A DNA stretch of 64,000 bases from Deltaproteobacteria bacterium (GTDB lineage: Bacteria > Bdellovibrionota > Bdellovibrionia > Bdellovibrionales > Bdellovibrionaceae): contig JABDFK010000002.1 of assembly GCA_013286585.1 (NCBI GenBank), positions 1-64,000 on the forward strand. The letters are read 5' to 3'. The stretch's first letter is position 1, and every line of letters begins with the position of its first letter. The position numbers were made by a program, and so were the translations under genes. Of this stretch, positions 22,565-31,783 are shown piece after piece. The notes under the pieces were generated by a model, which saw only the letters and a program-made list of their open reading frames with translations, was not told the DNA's origin and did no database searches.

Positions 22565-24959
22565 TTTTTTAAACGAAAAACTTCAAGTCTGGGGTTTTGA
22601 AGAAAATCTTCTGGTCTTTAAAGATGGCAGCCTCGGGGCTGCACTCAAATTAGATACACTTGATGTGTCTTGCCAAGAAGACAAAGAGCTAAATGCTCAA
22701 GCTCAACGTCTTTGTGATTTCGTGAACGGCCTTCCAAAGGGCCTTTGTTTTCAATTCATGCAAGAGATTACTTCCGGCAACGACAAAGTAATCTCTGCCC
22801 ACGCAGAGATTCTTAAGGAGTCCGCTTCTGATTTGACCAGAGAAATTACAAAAGATCGCGTAGAGCAGCTTATGCGTGACGATGCTCAAGGTTTTATCCC
22901 AAGGCAAAATCTCTACTTATTTTTGAGAATGCCATTTAAAGAGGATTTAATTCCAAAGCAGAGTCTTTTTTATTTTAGAAAGCAAAAGATCGTCATTTTG
23001 CCTGATGCAAAATTGAAAATCGAAATCGAAAATTTTAAGCGAAAAATTTATGAAATTCAAAAGGGCTTAGAGCTTCTTGGTATTCCATCCAAAGAACTTT
23101 CACAAAAAGTATTTTTTAATCTTCTTTATCGGCAATGGAATCCAAATGGTGAAAGTCCCCCAGAAGACATCAATGCTGATGACATTAGAGATCAAATTCT
23201 CTTGACCGATGCTGTGATTGGCTCAAATGGCTTTGCTCTTGGTAGTTATCATCATAGGGTAATTTCACTAAAGCTCCTCCCTGATGTGACTTATGCAGCA
23301 ATGGCAGAGGTCTTAAGGGACCTTCCTTTTGATTCACGCCTGTTTTTGACAGTTGAGGTGCTGGACCAAGCTAAAGAAATTTCTACTTTGCAAATGCAAA
23401 GGCGAATTGCCTATTCAATGGTAAGTCATAAAAAAGGCGTTACGGATTTAGAAAGCGAAGCAAAGCTTCGTGATATCGAAGCCCTCATTTCAGAAACAAT
23501 CTCGGGACAAGAAAAAGTCTTTAGAATGAGTCTCAATATTCTCTTGAAATCTACTTCAGAAGAAGAACTTGAAGACCAGGTCTCAATGACACTTCAGAAA
23601 ATCAGAGAACTGTCAGGGGCCGAGGGTATGAGTGAAACTTTGGCCTCCTTTGATATTTTCTCCGAGATTGCTCTTCCTAACGCAAGAACCAAAGAGCGGT
23701 CTCTGAAGGTCAATACAAGTGTGCTTGCTGATTTTCTGCCGATCTATGGTCTTTGGAAGGGCCACAAAAATCCAAGAGTAATTCTAAAAAATAGATCTGA
23801 AAGTCTTGTGGCTTTTGATCCGTTTTCTAGTGAAATGACCAACGCCAACCAAATTATTTCAGGAGGTAGTGGCTCCGGAAAAAGTTACCTAACGAATCTT
23901 ATGATTTCTCAGATGCTCAAAGAGTCTCCCAAAATCTATATTTTGGATATTGGTGGCTCCTATAAAAAAACTTGTGAGAACTTAGATGGTCAATATATTC
24001 CTTTGGGCGCTGCCTCAGGCCTTTCTATTAACCCATTTGAACTCAGTGGTCTTGACCCAAGTGCAAAAGATCAGAAAATAAAATTTCTTTTAGGCTTAGT
24101 GGACCTTATGACGAAGGAAAGCGAAGCAAAATCTCTCGGTAGACTTGAGAGAGCCGAACTTGAGAATGCAATTTCAAAAGTTTACGAAGAGAAATCTGAG
24201 CCAATACTTTCAGATTTAAAAGAAATTCTCACGAATCATCAAGACTTAGAGCTTAGAAAAATTGGCAGAATTCTGTCCACTTGGTGCGGAGACACACCAT
24301 ATGGGAAGTTTGTAGATAGACCGACGAATTTAAACCTATCATCGCAAATTGTCTGTTTTGACCTGAAAGGAATGGAGTCACAGCCAGAGCTTCAAAGTGT
24401 CTGCTTATTTTTGATTACAGACTTGGTTTGGAGAGAAATTCAAAAAGATCGAACAAGCATGAAGTTTGTAATTTTTGACGAATGCTGGAAATTGCTAGAA
24501 ACCAATTCTGAGTTCATTTCGGAAATTTTTCGTACGCTGAGGAAATATTTTTCGAGCGCGATTGCGATTTCACAAACGATGGATGATTTTTCAAAGAGTA
24601 AGATCGCTTCAGCGGTTATGCCAAACTCGTCTATCAAGTGGATTTTAAAGCAAAAAGGGGCAAATCTTGAAAACTTAAAAGAAGCCCTTCAGTTGAATGA
24701 GCGAGAAATGTCTTTAATTGCATCTCTGCAATCTGAAAAAGGAAAATATTCAGAAGCTTTTTTAATGTGTGAAGACAAACGACAAGTGGTTCGCATTGAA
24801 GCGACACCTTTGGAATACTGGCTTGCGACCACTGACCCCAAAGATATCTCGTTGCTAGAGCAAATCAAAAAAGAAAATCCCAATTTTTCAGAGTTCGAGG
24901 CTTTAAAGCTTGCCGCAAAAAATTATCCCAACGGAGCCTCATTTAAAAAAGGAGCATAA
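22557..24959 (+). CDS. VirB4/TraC-type conjugation ATPase
   Basis: The 800-residue protein has the CagE/TrbE/VirB4 N-terminal half and a RecA-like ATPase half with Walker A GGSGSGKS (about residue 438) and Walker B KFVIFDECWKLLE (about 637). NANQIISGGSG and FSSAIAISQTMDDF are typical of this family. It powers pilus assembly and substrate transfer at the inner membrane. It overlaps the VirB3-like gene, and the VirB5-like gene begins four bases after its stop. It is the strongest single indicator of a type IV secretion system here. Confidence 0.96.
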   Translation: MNNFLNEKLQVWGFEENLLVFKDGSLGAALKLDTLDVSCQEDKELNAQAQRLCDFVNGLPKGLCFQFMQEITSGNDKVISAHAEILKESASDLTREITKDRVEQLMRDDAQGFIPRQNLYLFLRMPFKEDLIPKQSLFYFRKQKIVILPDAKLKIEIENFKRKIYEIQKGLELLGIPSKELSQKVFFNLLYRQWNPNGESPPEDINADDIRDQILLTDAVIGSNGFALGSYHHRVISLKLLPDVTYAAMAEVLRDLPFDSRLFLTVEVLDQAKEISTLQMQRRIAYSMVSHKKGVTDLESEAKLRDIEALISETISGQEKVFRMSLNILLKSTSEEELEDQVSMTLQKIRELSGAEGMSETLASFDIFSEIALPNARTKERSLKVNTSVLADFLPIYGLWKGHKNPRVILKNRSESLVAFDPFSSEMTNANQIISGGSGSGKSYLTNLMISQMLKESPKIYILDIGGSYKKTCENLDGQYIPLGAASGLSINPFELSGLDPSAKDQKIKFLLGLVDLMTKESEAKSLGRLERAELENAISKVYEEKSEPILSDLKEILTNHQDLELRKIGRILSTWCGDTPYGKFVDRPTNLNLSSQIVCFDLKGMESQPELQSVCLFLITDLVWREIQKDRTSMKFVIFDECWKLLETNSEFISEIFRTLRKYFSSAIAISQTMDDFSKSKIASAVMPNSSIKWILKQKGANLENLKEALQLNEREMSLIASLQSEKGKYSEAFLMCEDKRQVVRIEATPLEYWLATTDPKDISLLEQIKKENPNFSEFEALKLAAKNYPNGASFKKGA

Positions 24960-24963
24960 TAAT

Positions 24964-25659
24964 ATGAAGAAAGCCGTAAAAGGCCTAAGCGCAGTCGCAC
25001 TGTGCTTGGGCCTTCTTATACCCAATTACAGCCAAGCCGACATTTTTGGCGGCGATGTTGTCGTGTTAACCCAGATTTTAGCAAATGCAGTCCAACAGCT
25101 TTTGCAATTAAAACAGCTTCTTCAAAACGGTGAAGATTCATTAAATTTGATGAGAGATGTGAATAAGGGAATCAATAATTCGCTTGCCGTTATCAATAGC
25201 ATCTCACCTTACGTCAATCCTGGCCTTTACGGAGACTTGAAGAATATCACTGATGTTCTTCAAAAAGTACAAGGTATCTATGGAATTGCCGGTAGTTCTC
25301 CTGAGCAGACGATTTATCAAAATACGGATCAAGCGATAGCTGAGGCTATTACGATGAACAGCACGATCTATGATTATACAAAAAATCTGGATCAAATTGG
25401 CGAAGAGATTAAGCAGTATTCCAATGAGGCATCGCCTGGAAGAGCGCAAAAACTCACAGCGCAAACTTTGGGAGTCATGATTCATGTGATGAATCAACAA
25501 CTCAGAGCCCAAGCTACAGGTCTAAAGCTCTCGGCGCAACAAGCGGCCCTTCAAAATAAGAAGGAAAAAGATGAGACAGCCCAATATCTCGATCAAGCGA
25601 CTGTTTTAAATCAGGCCATGCAATCAAATGACATGAGCTTTGATATGCCGAGGTTTTAA
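24964..25659 (+). CDS. VirB5/TrbJ-like periplasmic conjugation protein
   Basis: The 231-residue protein from ATG 24964 has a signal peptide (LSAVALCLGLLIPNYSQAD) followed by an almost entirely helical, Gln-rich domain (NAVQQLLQLKQLLQNGEDSL), typical of TrbJ/VirB5 pilus-tip proteins. The preferred start follows the VirB4 stop; a longer frame from 24910 overlaps VirB4 and lacks a signal peptide at its N-terminus. Such proteins mediate pilus assembly and contact with recipient cells. Confidence 0.85.
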   Translation: MKKAVKGLSAVALCLGLLIPNYSQADIFGGDVVVLTQILANAVQQLLQLKQLLQNGEDSLNLMRDVNKGINNSLAVINSISPYVNPGLYGDLKNITDVLQKVQGIYGIAGSSPEQTIYQNTDQAIAEAITMNSTIYDYTKNLDQIGEEIKQYSNEASPGRAQKLTAQTLGVMIHVMNQQLRAQATGLKLSAQQAALQNKKEKDETAQYLDQATVLNQAMQSNDMSFDMPRF

Positions 25660-26571
25660 ATGGATACGGCATGGTTAGCGCAAGAAGCTAAAACTCTTCA
25701 TCACATTTTTGCAAATTATTTTTATCTATTCGTTGGAACACTCCTTATGCTTGGAGTGGTGCTTGATTATTTCAAGTTTACTCTCGGACAGACACCGCAA
25801 TTTGGGACTCTTGTTGGTAGAGCAATTCTTGCAGGAATTTTGCTCGTTGCAGTTCCGGAAATTATGAACGCTCTAGCATCTGTGGCCGATAGCCTTTCAA
25901 ATGAATTAGGTGATCTCAACAAAGCAAAATACATATTGTCTAGGGTCGGAGAAACATATCACAAACTGAGTTTTTCGTGGGTTTCGATAAAGCAATCTAT
26001 CGTCATGATTATCAGTATGCTGACATTTTTTCTGCTCTACGTTGTTGTCTACCTATTTGATGCGATGTTTTTATACACTTGGACACTACTCTATGTGTTC
26101 TCACCGATTCTGGTAGCATTTTTTGTATTGCCATCTACCGCAGGAGCGACCAAGGGATTATTCAAATCCATGATTGAGGTCGCTTGCTGGAAAATTGTTT
26201 GGACTGTGCTTGTCACACTTCTTTGGAGTATGTCGACGTTAAATTTTGAAAAACAAGGAAATATAAATTTTCTGACGATCATTCTTCTAAACTTGATGCT
26301 CGTTTGCTCTGTCGTAATGGTTCCAAAGATTACTTCAAGTCTAATCAATGGAGGTCTCGCACAAGTCGCAAGTTCATTTAGCGACCTCATGAAGATGATC
26401 CCTGGTGCTAATGTACCTTCAGAGATGATCGACAAGGCCACTGGTACAAGAAAACAAACGGAAAGAGCTGCCTGGAATGGAGCCAAATCTCTGTTTCGAT
26501 CTAGAAGAGCTGATAGTCAAGATGACGAGGGCCACCCAGATTATGTGGGCGACTCGATAAACGAAGAATAA
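25660..26571 (+). CDS. VirB6/TrbL-like polytopic inner-membrane protein
   Basis: The 303-residue protein has about six hydrophobic helices in residues 18-235, then a soluble, charged tail ending in DDEGHPDYVGDSINEE. VirB6 proteins form part of the inner-membrane channel of type IV secretion systems. The gene begins directly at the stop of the VirB5-like gene. The identification rests on topology and operon position more than on short motifs. Confidence 0.82.
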   Translation: MDTAWLAQEAKTLHHIFANYFYLFVGTLLMLGVVLDYFKFTLGQTPQFGTLVGRAILAGILLVAVPEIMNALASVADSLSNELGDLNKAKYILSRVGETYHKLSFSWVSIKQSIVMIISMLTFFLLYVVVYLFDAMFLYTWTLLYVFSPILVAFFVLPSTAGATKGLFKSMIEVACWKIVWTVLVTLLWSMSTLNFEKQGNINFLTIILLNLMLVCSVVMVPKITSSLINGGLAQVASSFSDLMKMIPGANVPSEMIDKATGTRKQTERAAWNGAKSLFRSRRADSQDDEGHPDYVGDSINEE

Positions 26572-26608
26572 AAAAATTAAAACATTTAATTTAAAAAGGA
26601 GATTCAAT

Positions 26609-27154
26609 ATGAAATTTATTGATGCATGGGATTCTATTGCCAAAGAAAACAAAACTTTAAAAATTTTGCTTTTCTGTATGTGTGGAGTTTCAATATTTCT
26701 AGCTATTTCCACATTCAAAGCCTCAGTCAAAGATCCTCTGGTCATTGAGCGAGGCTGTTATTCAAAGGTTTCTAATGCCCAAAATCCTCAGACAACTGAG
26801 GGAGAGGTAAAAGTATTTATTCAAGAAGCCCTTGAGGCCAGGTTTTCATCTTTTGTGAAAAAGACTCAACTTCTTTCGCTCTCTCAAAAGGAGCTGCGAG
26901 AAAAGGAACAAAAAGAACTTCTTTCTAGAAATATGAAGCAAGCTCTTATGGTTGAAGATGTTCAGGTCAGTAAAGACAAAATCGTAGCTCAAGCCTCAAG
27001 ACTTATTTCTGTAGGTGAAATCAGATCAGCATTTCCTCTTCAACTTATCCTAAAAGTTGAGAGCACTGATCGGTCCTATGACAACCCTTACGGGCTAATT
27101 CTCACCGAGATCCAAGCCATAAATCAAAAGGAAGGTAAAAATGAAAGTAAATAA
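26609..27154 (+). CDS. VirB8/TraE-like inner-membrane conjugation protein
   Basis: The 181-residue protein has a short cytoplasmic N-terminus, one hydrophobic helix (about 19-38: LKILLFCMCGVSIFLAIST) and a periplasmic domain of about 140 residues with a mixed alpha/beta pattern, the layout of VirB8/TraE assembly factors. AAAGGAG precedes the ATG. The end overlaps the VirB9/TraK-like gene by 14 bases. Confidence 0.75.
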   Translation: MKFIDAWDSIAKENKTLKILLFCMCGVSIFLAISTFKASVKDPLVIERGCYSKVSNAQNPQTTEGEVKVFIQEALEARFSSFVKKTQLLSLSQKELREKEQKELLSRNMKQALMVEDVQVSKDKIVAQASRLISVGEIRSAFPLQLILKVESTDRSYDNPYGLILTEIQAINQKEGKNESK

Positions 27155-27536
27155 TTTTAGGTGGTTTTGTTTCGTGATTTGTTTTGCCTTGTGGTTTTGG
27201 GTGCTCACCTCCATGGCAAGTCAGTTAGCAAAGACTATTACATGCGATGAGTATCATCCAACCACTGTGCGCGTTGGAGTCGGAAGAATCACAACAATAA
27301 ATTTCCCGATTGCTCCTCAGGATGTATTGCCTGGGGAATCGTATTTTGACTTTAAGCGAATTAAGAGTGATCTCAATATTAAATCTTTGCGTCCTGGTGC
27401 TCGAACAAATGTGGTCGTTTACATGCAAGAACGTAGATGCCTATTCAACCTTGTGACTACTTCTGGAGCAAGTGACGACATCCTTTATGTTCGAGATCCA
27501 AAGGATCGACAAATAGAGGTAAAATTCCATGAATGA
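27141..27536 (+). CDS. Short VirB9/TraK-like periplasmic conjugation protein
   Basis: The 131-residue protein has a signal anchor (WFCFVICFALWFWVLTSMAS) and a beta-rich domain: YHPTTVRVGVGRITTINFP, DFKRIKSDLNIKSLRPGART, NVVVYMQERRCLFNLVT. This matches the N-terminal domain of VirB9/TraK, but the C-terminal domain that inserts with VirB7 into the outer-membrane ring is missing. It overlaps both neighbours. Either another protein supplies the missing part or the core complex here is reduced. Confidence 0.72.
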   Translation: MKVNNFRWFCFVICFALWFWVLTSMASQLAKTITCDEYHPTTVRVGVGRITTINFPIAPQDVLPGESYFDFKRIKSDLNIKSLRPGARTNVVVYMQERRCLFNLVTTSGASDDILYVRDPKDRQIEVKFHE

Positions 27537-28419
27537 AGTAAGAGTAGCCTCCGAAGAAAAGGAATTTTTTAATGTATGGAATATTAGAAATTTTCTTTAT
27601 CTTCGTGAAGGCCAAAAAAAGAAATTAAAAATCAGAACTCTCAAAATTATTTTTATGATTCTCTTTGGCTTTGTACTATTCGGACAATTGCTAAATTCGT
27701 GTAGCGAGCCAGAGATCCGAATTGGATCAAATACGACTTTTGAAGTTCCGACCGTTATTCAACCCTCAGAACCAATTGAGTTCGATAAGTACAAAGTGAC
27801 CTCAGATGCACAAGGCATGGATGCCAAGAAAAGGGCAAAGACCAAAGAAATTGTCCTACAAAAGATGAGCGTCGTTAGTTTTTCAAGTGCAGATAAGATC
27901 CCTGCCGGAACTGAAGCAAATGCACAATTATCTAGCGGTGGCTCAAATGGTATTGTTAAGGCCGTTCTATCTGAGAATATCATGGGCGAAAGCGATATGA
28001 TCGCTCCTAAGGGAAGTATTCTCTTAGGCAGTGGTCAATCCTCTGATGAGAGATTGTATATCACTTTTAACAAGCTCATTCGTCCAGATAAAACTCAGAT
28101 CAAAGTAAAAGCTCAAGCTTTTGACGCCGCCGATAGAATCTTAGGTTTAAAGGGTGAAAAGTCCGGTGACTATGCTTTCAAGATTGCAGCAAGCTCCGGA
28201 CTTTTTTTCTTAAGTGGAATGGCTGAAGGTATGCAGTCCCAATCAAATATCTTTGCTCCACAAAAACCATCCATGAGAGATGCGGCCCTTCAAGGTGTAG
28301 CTCAAGCAACTGTCGAGCATGGAAAGAAATTTATAGACTCAATGAATAATAAAACTGTGATTGAAGTAAAGCACTCTACTCCAATCGTGGTTATTTTTGA
28401 TGATGGAGAAAATCAATGA
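27529..28419 (+). CDS. VirB10/TrbI-like trans-envelope protein
   Basis: The 296-residue protein has a cytoplasmic N-terminus, a membrane helix (about 40-58: IFMILFGFVLFGQLLNSC) and a periplasmic beta domain with the family's IPAGTEANAQLSSGGSNGIV and APKGSILLGSGQSSDERLYI segments. VirB10 spans both membranes and gates the channel. The helical antenna region after residue 215 is hydrophobic. It overlaps the next gene by four bases (ATGA). Confidence 0.88.
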   Translation: MNEVRVASEEKEFFNVWNIRNFLYLREGQKKKLKIRTLKIIFMILFGFVLFGQLLNSCSEPEIRIGSNTTFEVPTVIQPSEPIEFDKYKVTSDAQGMDAKKRAKTKEIVLQKMSVVSFSSADKIPAGTEANAQLSSGGSNGIVKAVLSENIMGESDMIAPKGSILLGSGQSSDERLYITFNKLIRPDKTQIKVKAQAFDAADRILGLKGEKSGDYAFKIAASSGLFFLSGMAEGMQSQSNIFAPQKPSMRDAALQGVAQATVEHGKKFIDSMNNKTVIEVKHSTPIVVIFDDGENQ

Positions 28420-29960
28420 AAGAAGAATCAAAGGCAACGAAACCAGAACTGTTAAATGAAAGGATAGACAGACTCATTAAATTTATGGGGGTGCTGATCG
28501 ACCCATATTTTGAAATATTCAGAGGATTTAGAAAAAATACTCTTCCTGTAGTTGAGTGTTGCGTAATCGGATGTGTCTTAGGATTTTTGGCCCTCAAAAG
28601 TTATGATTTCTATCTATTTAAAAAACTGCACCTTGAGGCCATTTACCCGAAAGGAAATTGGAAAACCGCTTGGGGTCTATTTTGGACAACAATTAGCTTT
28701 TATGGCTGGGGCGTTGTTCAGGTTGGTCAAAAAATAAGAATGCTTAGAAAACTTGAGGAGACATTTTTAAACTGTGGCCTTCAAAATAAAATTGGCGATT
28801 TTCCAAAGTACATTATTGACGTTCCGATTGACACAAATACTAGACGATTAAGACTCACGAACGCCGGACTACCAATCTCAAGGTTTAAAGAGGTTGCCGA
28901 GAGCATTGACGCTAATCTTGGAGTTTTTGTCGTAAAAATTGTAACTCCCGAGCAAAATAGACAGGCAGTCGATATTATTTATTCAAATACTAAAATGCCT
29001 GATCTGTGGTTCATTGAAGACATAAATCAATATAAGAATTATTCATTTCCAATTGGCAAAACCTACGGCACCAATATTCTGGCAAACTTGCGAGATGTTC
29101 CCCATATTCTTGTTGCGGGAGCCACCGGCGGCGGAAAATCAACATTCATTCGGATGGTCGTAACGATTCTCGCAATGAACAACTCAAAAATCAAAATCTC
29201 TATGATTGATTTCAAAGGCGGAACAGAAGCGCAAGTTTTTGAAGGAATTGACGGGATTAGTATTTTTGGAACTTTGAAAACTGCTCTTGCCGAACTTGAG
29301 CGGGTTGATAAACTGATGAATGAGAGATTTGAGCTTTTTAGAAATAACAAAGTCAAAGACCTTGAGGCTTACAATAAACTTCAGACAAAGAAAAATCTAG
29401 AATCTGAATATTCAAATAATCATCATTTAGGAAGACAAGTTGTTGTCATAGATGAAATTTCAGAGCTTGTGCCGACAGTTGGACATCCTGATGTTAAATC
29501 GGTTTTAAGAGCCAGAAATATTGTAAACCGCATCTCAAGACTTGGCAGAAGTGTCGGCATAAATCTTTTGATCGGAACTCAAAAACCCGATGCAAAAAAT
29601 CTAGATCCTACGATTAAGGCCAATCTTTCAGGAATTGTTTGTTTTTATGTTATTGGACACACGCAAAGCATCGTTGTTCTTGGAAACAAACGAGGTTCTG
29701 AGCTGTCTGCTGATATCAAAGGGCGCGCCATTTGGCAATTTGGATCTATTCAAGAAGAAGTACAAACACCATTTCTTACAGAGATGGATGTCCAAAATTA
29801 TTTTAAAACTGACAACCAATCAACGGAGGATGAAAATGAGAAGACTGAACGACGAAAGTCCTCTGCCACCCATGGACGTAAAAATATTGAAGTTCCTGTG
29901 GCGCTGGAAGATCGCGACGTCGATGACGCTTCGTCAGCTCGTATTGTCTCAGAGTCGTGA
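28416..29960 (+). CDS. FtsK/SpoIIIE-type DNA translocase, probable coupling protein
   Basis: The 514-residue protein has two N-terminal hydrophobic segments (about 45-70 and 85-105) and an FtsK-type motor: Walker A GATGGGKST (about 235-243), MIDFKGGTE, Walker B VVVIDEISEL (about 342), and IGTQKPDAKNLDPTIKANLS, typical of FtsK/SpoIIIE and ConQ/TcpA rather than VirD4/TraG. In the operon it would link the transfer DNA to the secretion channel. Its 3' end overlaps the replication-relaxation gene by 125 bases in another frame. No VirD4-type protein is present in the ICE. Confidence 0.88.
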   Translation: MKEESKATKPELLNERIDRLIKFMGVLIDPYFEIFRGFRKNTLPVVECCVIGCVLGFLALKSYDFYLFKKLHLEAIYPKGNWKTAWGLFWTTISFYGWGVVQVGQKIRMLRKLEETFLNCGLQNKIGDFPKYIIDVPIDTNTRRLRLTNAGLPISRFKEVAESIDANLGVFVVKIVTPEQNRQAVDIIYSNTKMPDLWFIEDINQYKNYSFPIGKTYGTNILANLRDVPHILVAGATGGGKSTFIRMVVTILAMNNSKIKISMIDFKGGTEAQVFEGIDGISIFGTLKTALAELERVDKLMNERFELFRNNKVKDLEAYNKLQTKKNLESEYSNNHHLGRQVVVIDEISELVPTVGHPDVKSVLRARNIVNRISRLGRSVGINLLIGTQKPDAKNLDPTIKANLSGIVCFYVIGHTQSIVVLGNKRGSELSADIKGRAIWQFGSIQEEVQTPFLTEMDVQNYFKTDNQSTEDENEKTERRKSSATHGRKNIEVPVALEDRDVDDASSARIVSES

Positions 29961-30750
29961 TAAGAATTGGAATTTTTATCGAAAACTTAGGGATTTATAT
30001 GCTCATGGATACATTGAACTTAAACGGGGCTCTGATGAGAATTTCAAATACCAAGTTTGGCAACTTACCAAAAAAGGCTTTGAATATATCGTTGAATCTT
30101 TACATGTTGTCTTAAAAGAAAATGGATTTGCCAGTGAAAATGTATTCCATGATTATTTGGTGACGGCCTTTCATGTTGGTGAATGGATGTTTGTTCAGCC
30201 ACCACAGGTCGAACTTTTTAGCGAACAAGAGCTTCGCAGAAATTGGCCGAGTAATTATCCCAATTGGGTTCCCGAAATCCAAGTGCACAGACCCGATGGC
30301 TACACACTTTTGAAAGATGGCAAAAACAAAAAGCTAATTGCCATTGAAGTTGAAATATCCGCAAAAAATTTTGAAATCTATCAAGAGGTCGCATCATTTT
30401 ACGATGACATGGAAAATATCACTAGCGTCTTATGGCTTGTTAGAAGCAAAAGTCTGATGGAGAAAATCCAAAAGGCTGTTTACTCAAGACGTGGCAAGAG
30501 ACCAGGTATTCACAACTTCGTACTGCTTGAAGATTTCAAAAAACAATTTTGGAATGCCAAAATTATCGAAGGGTCAGAAAAGGGGTATTCGATTCATGAA
30601 TACTATTGCAATATCCACTGCAATATCGACTATCAGATAAGTGCAATACTGGGCAACTCTGATGCTTTCCTGACTTTTTTAAAACCAGTAAAAAGCCCTT
30701 ACGGAATGAAGGCTTACGTCGATTCCGTGAATGCGCGAAAAGCTGATTGA
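29836..30750 (+). CDS. Replication-relaxation family protein (candidate relaxase)
   Basis: The 304-residue soluble protein starts at ATG 29836 with ACGGAGG seven bases upstream; a frame back to 29635 has no ribosome site and lies wholly inside the coupling-protein gene. An N-terminal winged helix (ILKFLWRWKIATSMTLRQL, LYAHGYIELKRG) is followed by a mixed domain with LIAIEVEISAKNFEIYQEVA, resembling the Replic_Relax family linked to plasmid replication and mobilisation. No HUH or MOB-type relaxase occurs elsewhere in the element, so this is the best candidate for oriT processing. Confidence 0.72.
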   Translation: MRRLNDESPLPPMDVKILKFLWRWKIATSMTLRQLVLSQSRDKNWNFYRKLRDLYAHGYIELKRGSDENFKYQVWQLTKKGFEYIVESLHVVLKENGFASENVFHDYLVTAFHVGEWMFVQPPQVELFSEQELRRNWPSNYPNWVPEIQVHRPDGYTLLKDGKNKKLIAIEVEISAKNFEIYQEVASFYDDMENITSVLWLVRSKSLMEKIQKAVYSRRGKRPGIHNFVLLEDFKKQFWNAKIIEGSEKGYSIHEYYCNIHCNIDYQISAILGNSDAFLTFLKPVKSPYGMKAYVDSVNARKAD

Positions 30751-30800
30751 GTAGGTCTACAGCCTATTCCATATAACCCCAAAAACAAGGAGAACTCCCT

Positions 30801-31037
30801 ATGGAACTATTCAAAGTTCTATTATTTCCGCTTTGCTTTGCAAGCCTCACGGCTTGCTCAAGTATGAATAAGAAAACAGATTCAGTAGAAAATAAAAAGG
30901 AAGAAAAACTTCCTATGATAACAAAACCGTATGTGAGAAAGATTTGGATTCCAGAAGAAATCAGAAATAACGGTGCTGAATATGTTGAAGGTCATTATCT
31001 TTATCAAATCGAAAGGAACTCGACATGGAGCAAATAA
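30801..31037 (+). CDS. Short VirB7/TraV-like lipoprotein (78 aa)
   Basis: The signal ends in a lipobox (CFASLTAC, lipid-modified Cys19). The mature part is basic and contains YVRKIWIPEEIRNNGAEYVE and GHYLYQIERNSTWS, a beta-rich pattern also seen at the C-terminus of TraV-type conjugation lipoproteins. AAGGAG precedes the ATG. It probably anchors the outer-membrane part of the channel next to the VirB9- and VirB10-like proteins. Confidence 0.7.
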   Translation: MELFKVLLFPLCFASLTACSSMNKKTDSVENKKEEKLPMITKPYVRKIWIPEEIRNNGAEYVEGHYLYQIERNSTWSK

Positions 31038-31348
31038 ATTTGAATAAGAAAAAGGAAAGGAAGGCTTCAGATAAAATCACATTGTCGGAAGGCTCAATGG
31101 TGAAATTGAACATGTGGCTGGAACAGCTTAAGAGTTGGCAAGAGGTTGTTAAATTTTCAAGTTCTGATTTGATAAATTTCATTCTCACCAAATATCCGGA
31201 CGCTATTCCAGCGCACGATTGCAAAGAGCTAATGAGAGTTCTATTCAGTCAAAATGAATTGCCTAAGACCCGAAAAAAAAGGGTCTCCAATAAATCTACC
31301 GTCATCTTGGAAGCCCATACAGTCGTTCCCGAGAAGACATCACTATAA
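31025..31348 (+). CDS. Small basic protein, possible relaxosome accessory
   Basis: The 107-residue protein overlaps the lipoprotein gene by 13 bases. It is basic at both ends (NKKKERKASDK and KTRKKRVSNK) with a central DKITLSEGSMVKLNMWLEQL followed by SSDLINFILTKYP, which could be a ribbon-helix-helix fold like relaxosome proteins. It is the last gene of the conjugation operon before the excisionase and integrase. Function is inferred. Confidence 0.55.
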   Translation: MEQINLNKKKERKASDKITLSEGSMVKLNMWLEQLKSWQEVVKFSSSDLINFILTKYPDAIPAHDCKELMRVLFSQNELPKTRKKRVSNKSTVILEAHTVVPEKTSL

Positions 31349-31508
31349 TTTGAAATTTTTTAAATTATCATCCTGGAAAAATAGACCATGCTATATCTAA
31401 TTGATAGCTCTTAAAAACGCTCGTGCTTAATCTAAAAATTCATAAATTTGCGGAGCTATTTTCAGGGTGGCGTCGACCTATTTTTCCTTGAAAAATCCGA
31501 GGAAAAAT

Positions 31509-31781
31509 ATGAAAATGAAGTCAAATAATTCTTCCTCTTCGGAGAAAGAATTGCTCTTTCAAAATAGAATAGGCAAAGACTCACGGTTAAAGAAATTTTC
31601 TAATGACAATGTACTACTATCTCCAGCTAATGCTGCTCTTTATTTGGATGTTAGTCGTAAATTCATTTATGAGATGATTGCTAGTAGAAAAATTAAATCA
31701 ATGATCGTGGGAGGCAGACTAAGGAGAATTCGACTAAGTGATTTAGAATCGTGGCTAACTTCTTCAACCGAAGGAGTTTGA
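31509..31781 (+). CDS. Excisionase-like HTH protein
   Basis: The 90-residue protein has a C-terminal MerR/Xis-type winged helix: LSPANAALYLDVSRKFIYEM, IASRKIKSMIVGGRLRRIRL, SDLESWL. GAGG lies at workable distance before ATG 31509; an in-frame start at 31467 is less supported. It is directly upstream of the integrase, the usual place for a recombination directionality factor. Confidence 0.8.
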   Translation: MKMKSNNSSSSEKELLFQNRIGKDSRLKKFSNDNVLLSPANAALYLDVSRKFIYEMIASRKIKSMIVGGRLRRIRLSDLESWLTSSTEGV

Positions 31782-31783
31782 TT

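Noticed and set aside
29635-29835. N-terminal extension of the replication-relaxation protein
   Set aside because: It has no ribosome site and lies within the coupling-protein gene; ATG 29836 has a strong ribosome site and begins the recognisable winged helix.
21935-31037. Effector-delivery type IV secretion system
   Set aside because: Linkage with integrase, excisionase, a DNA-translocating motor and a replication-relaxation protein favours conjugation. No effector-like genes are seen.
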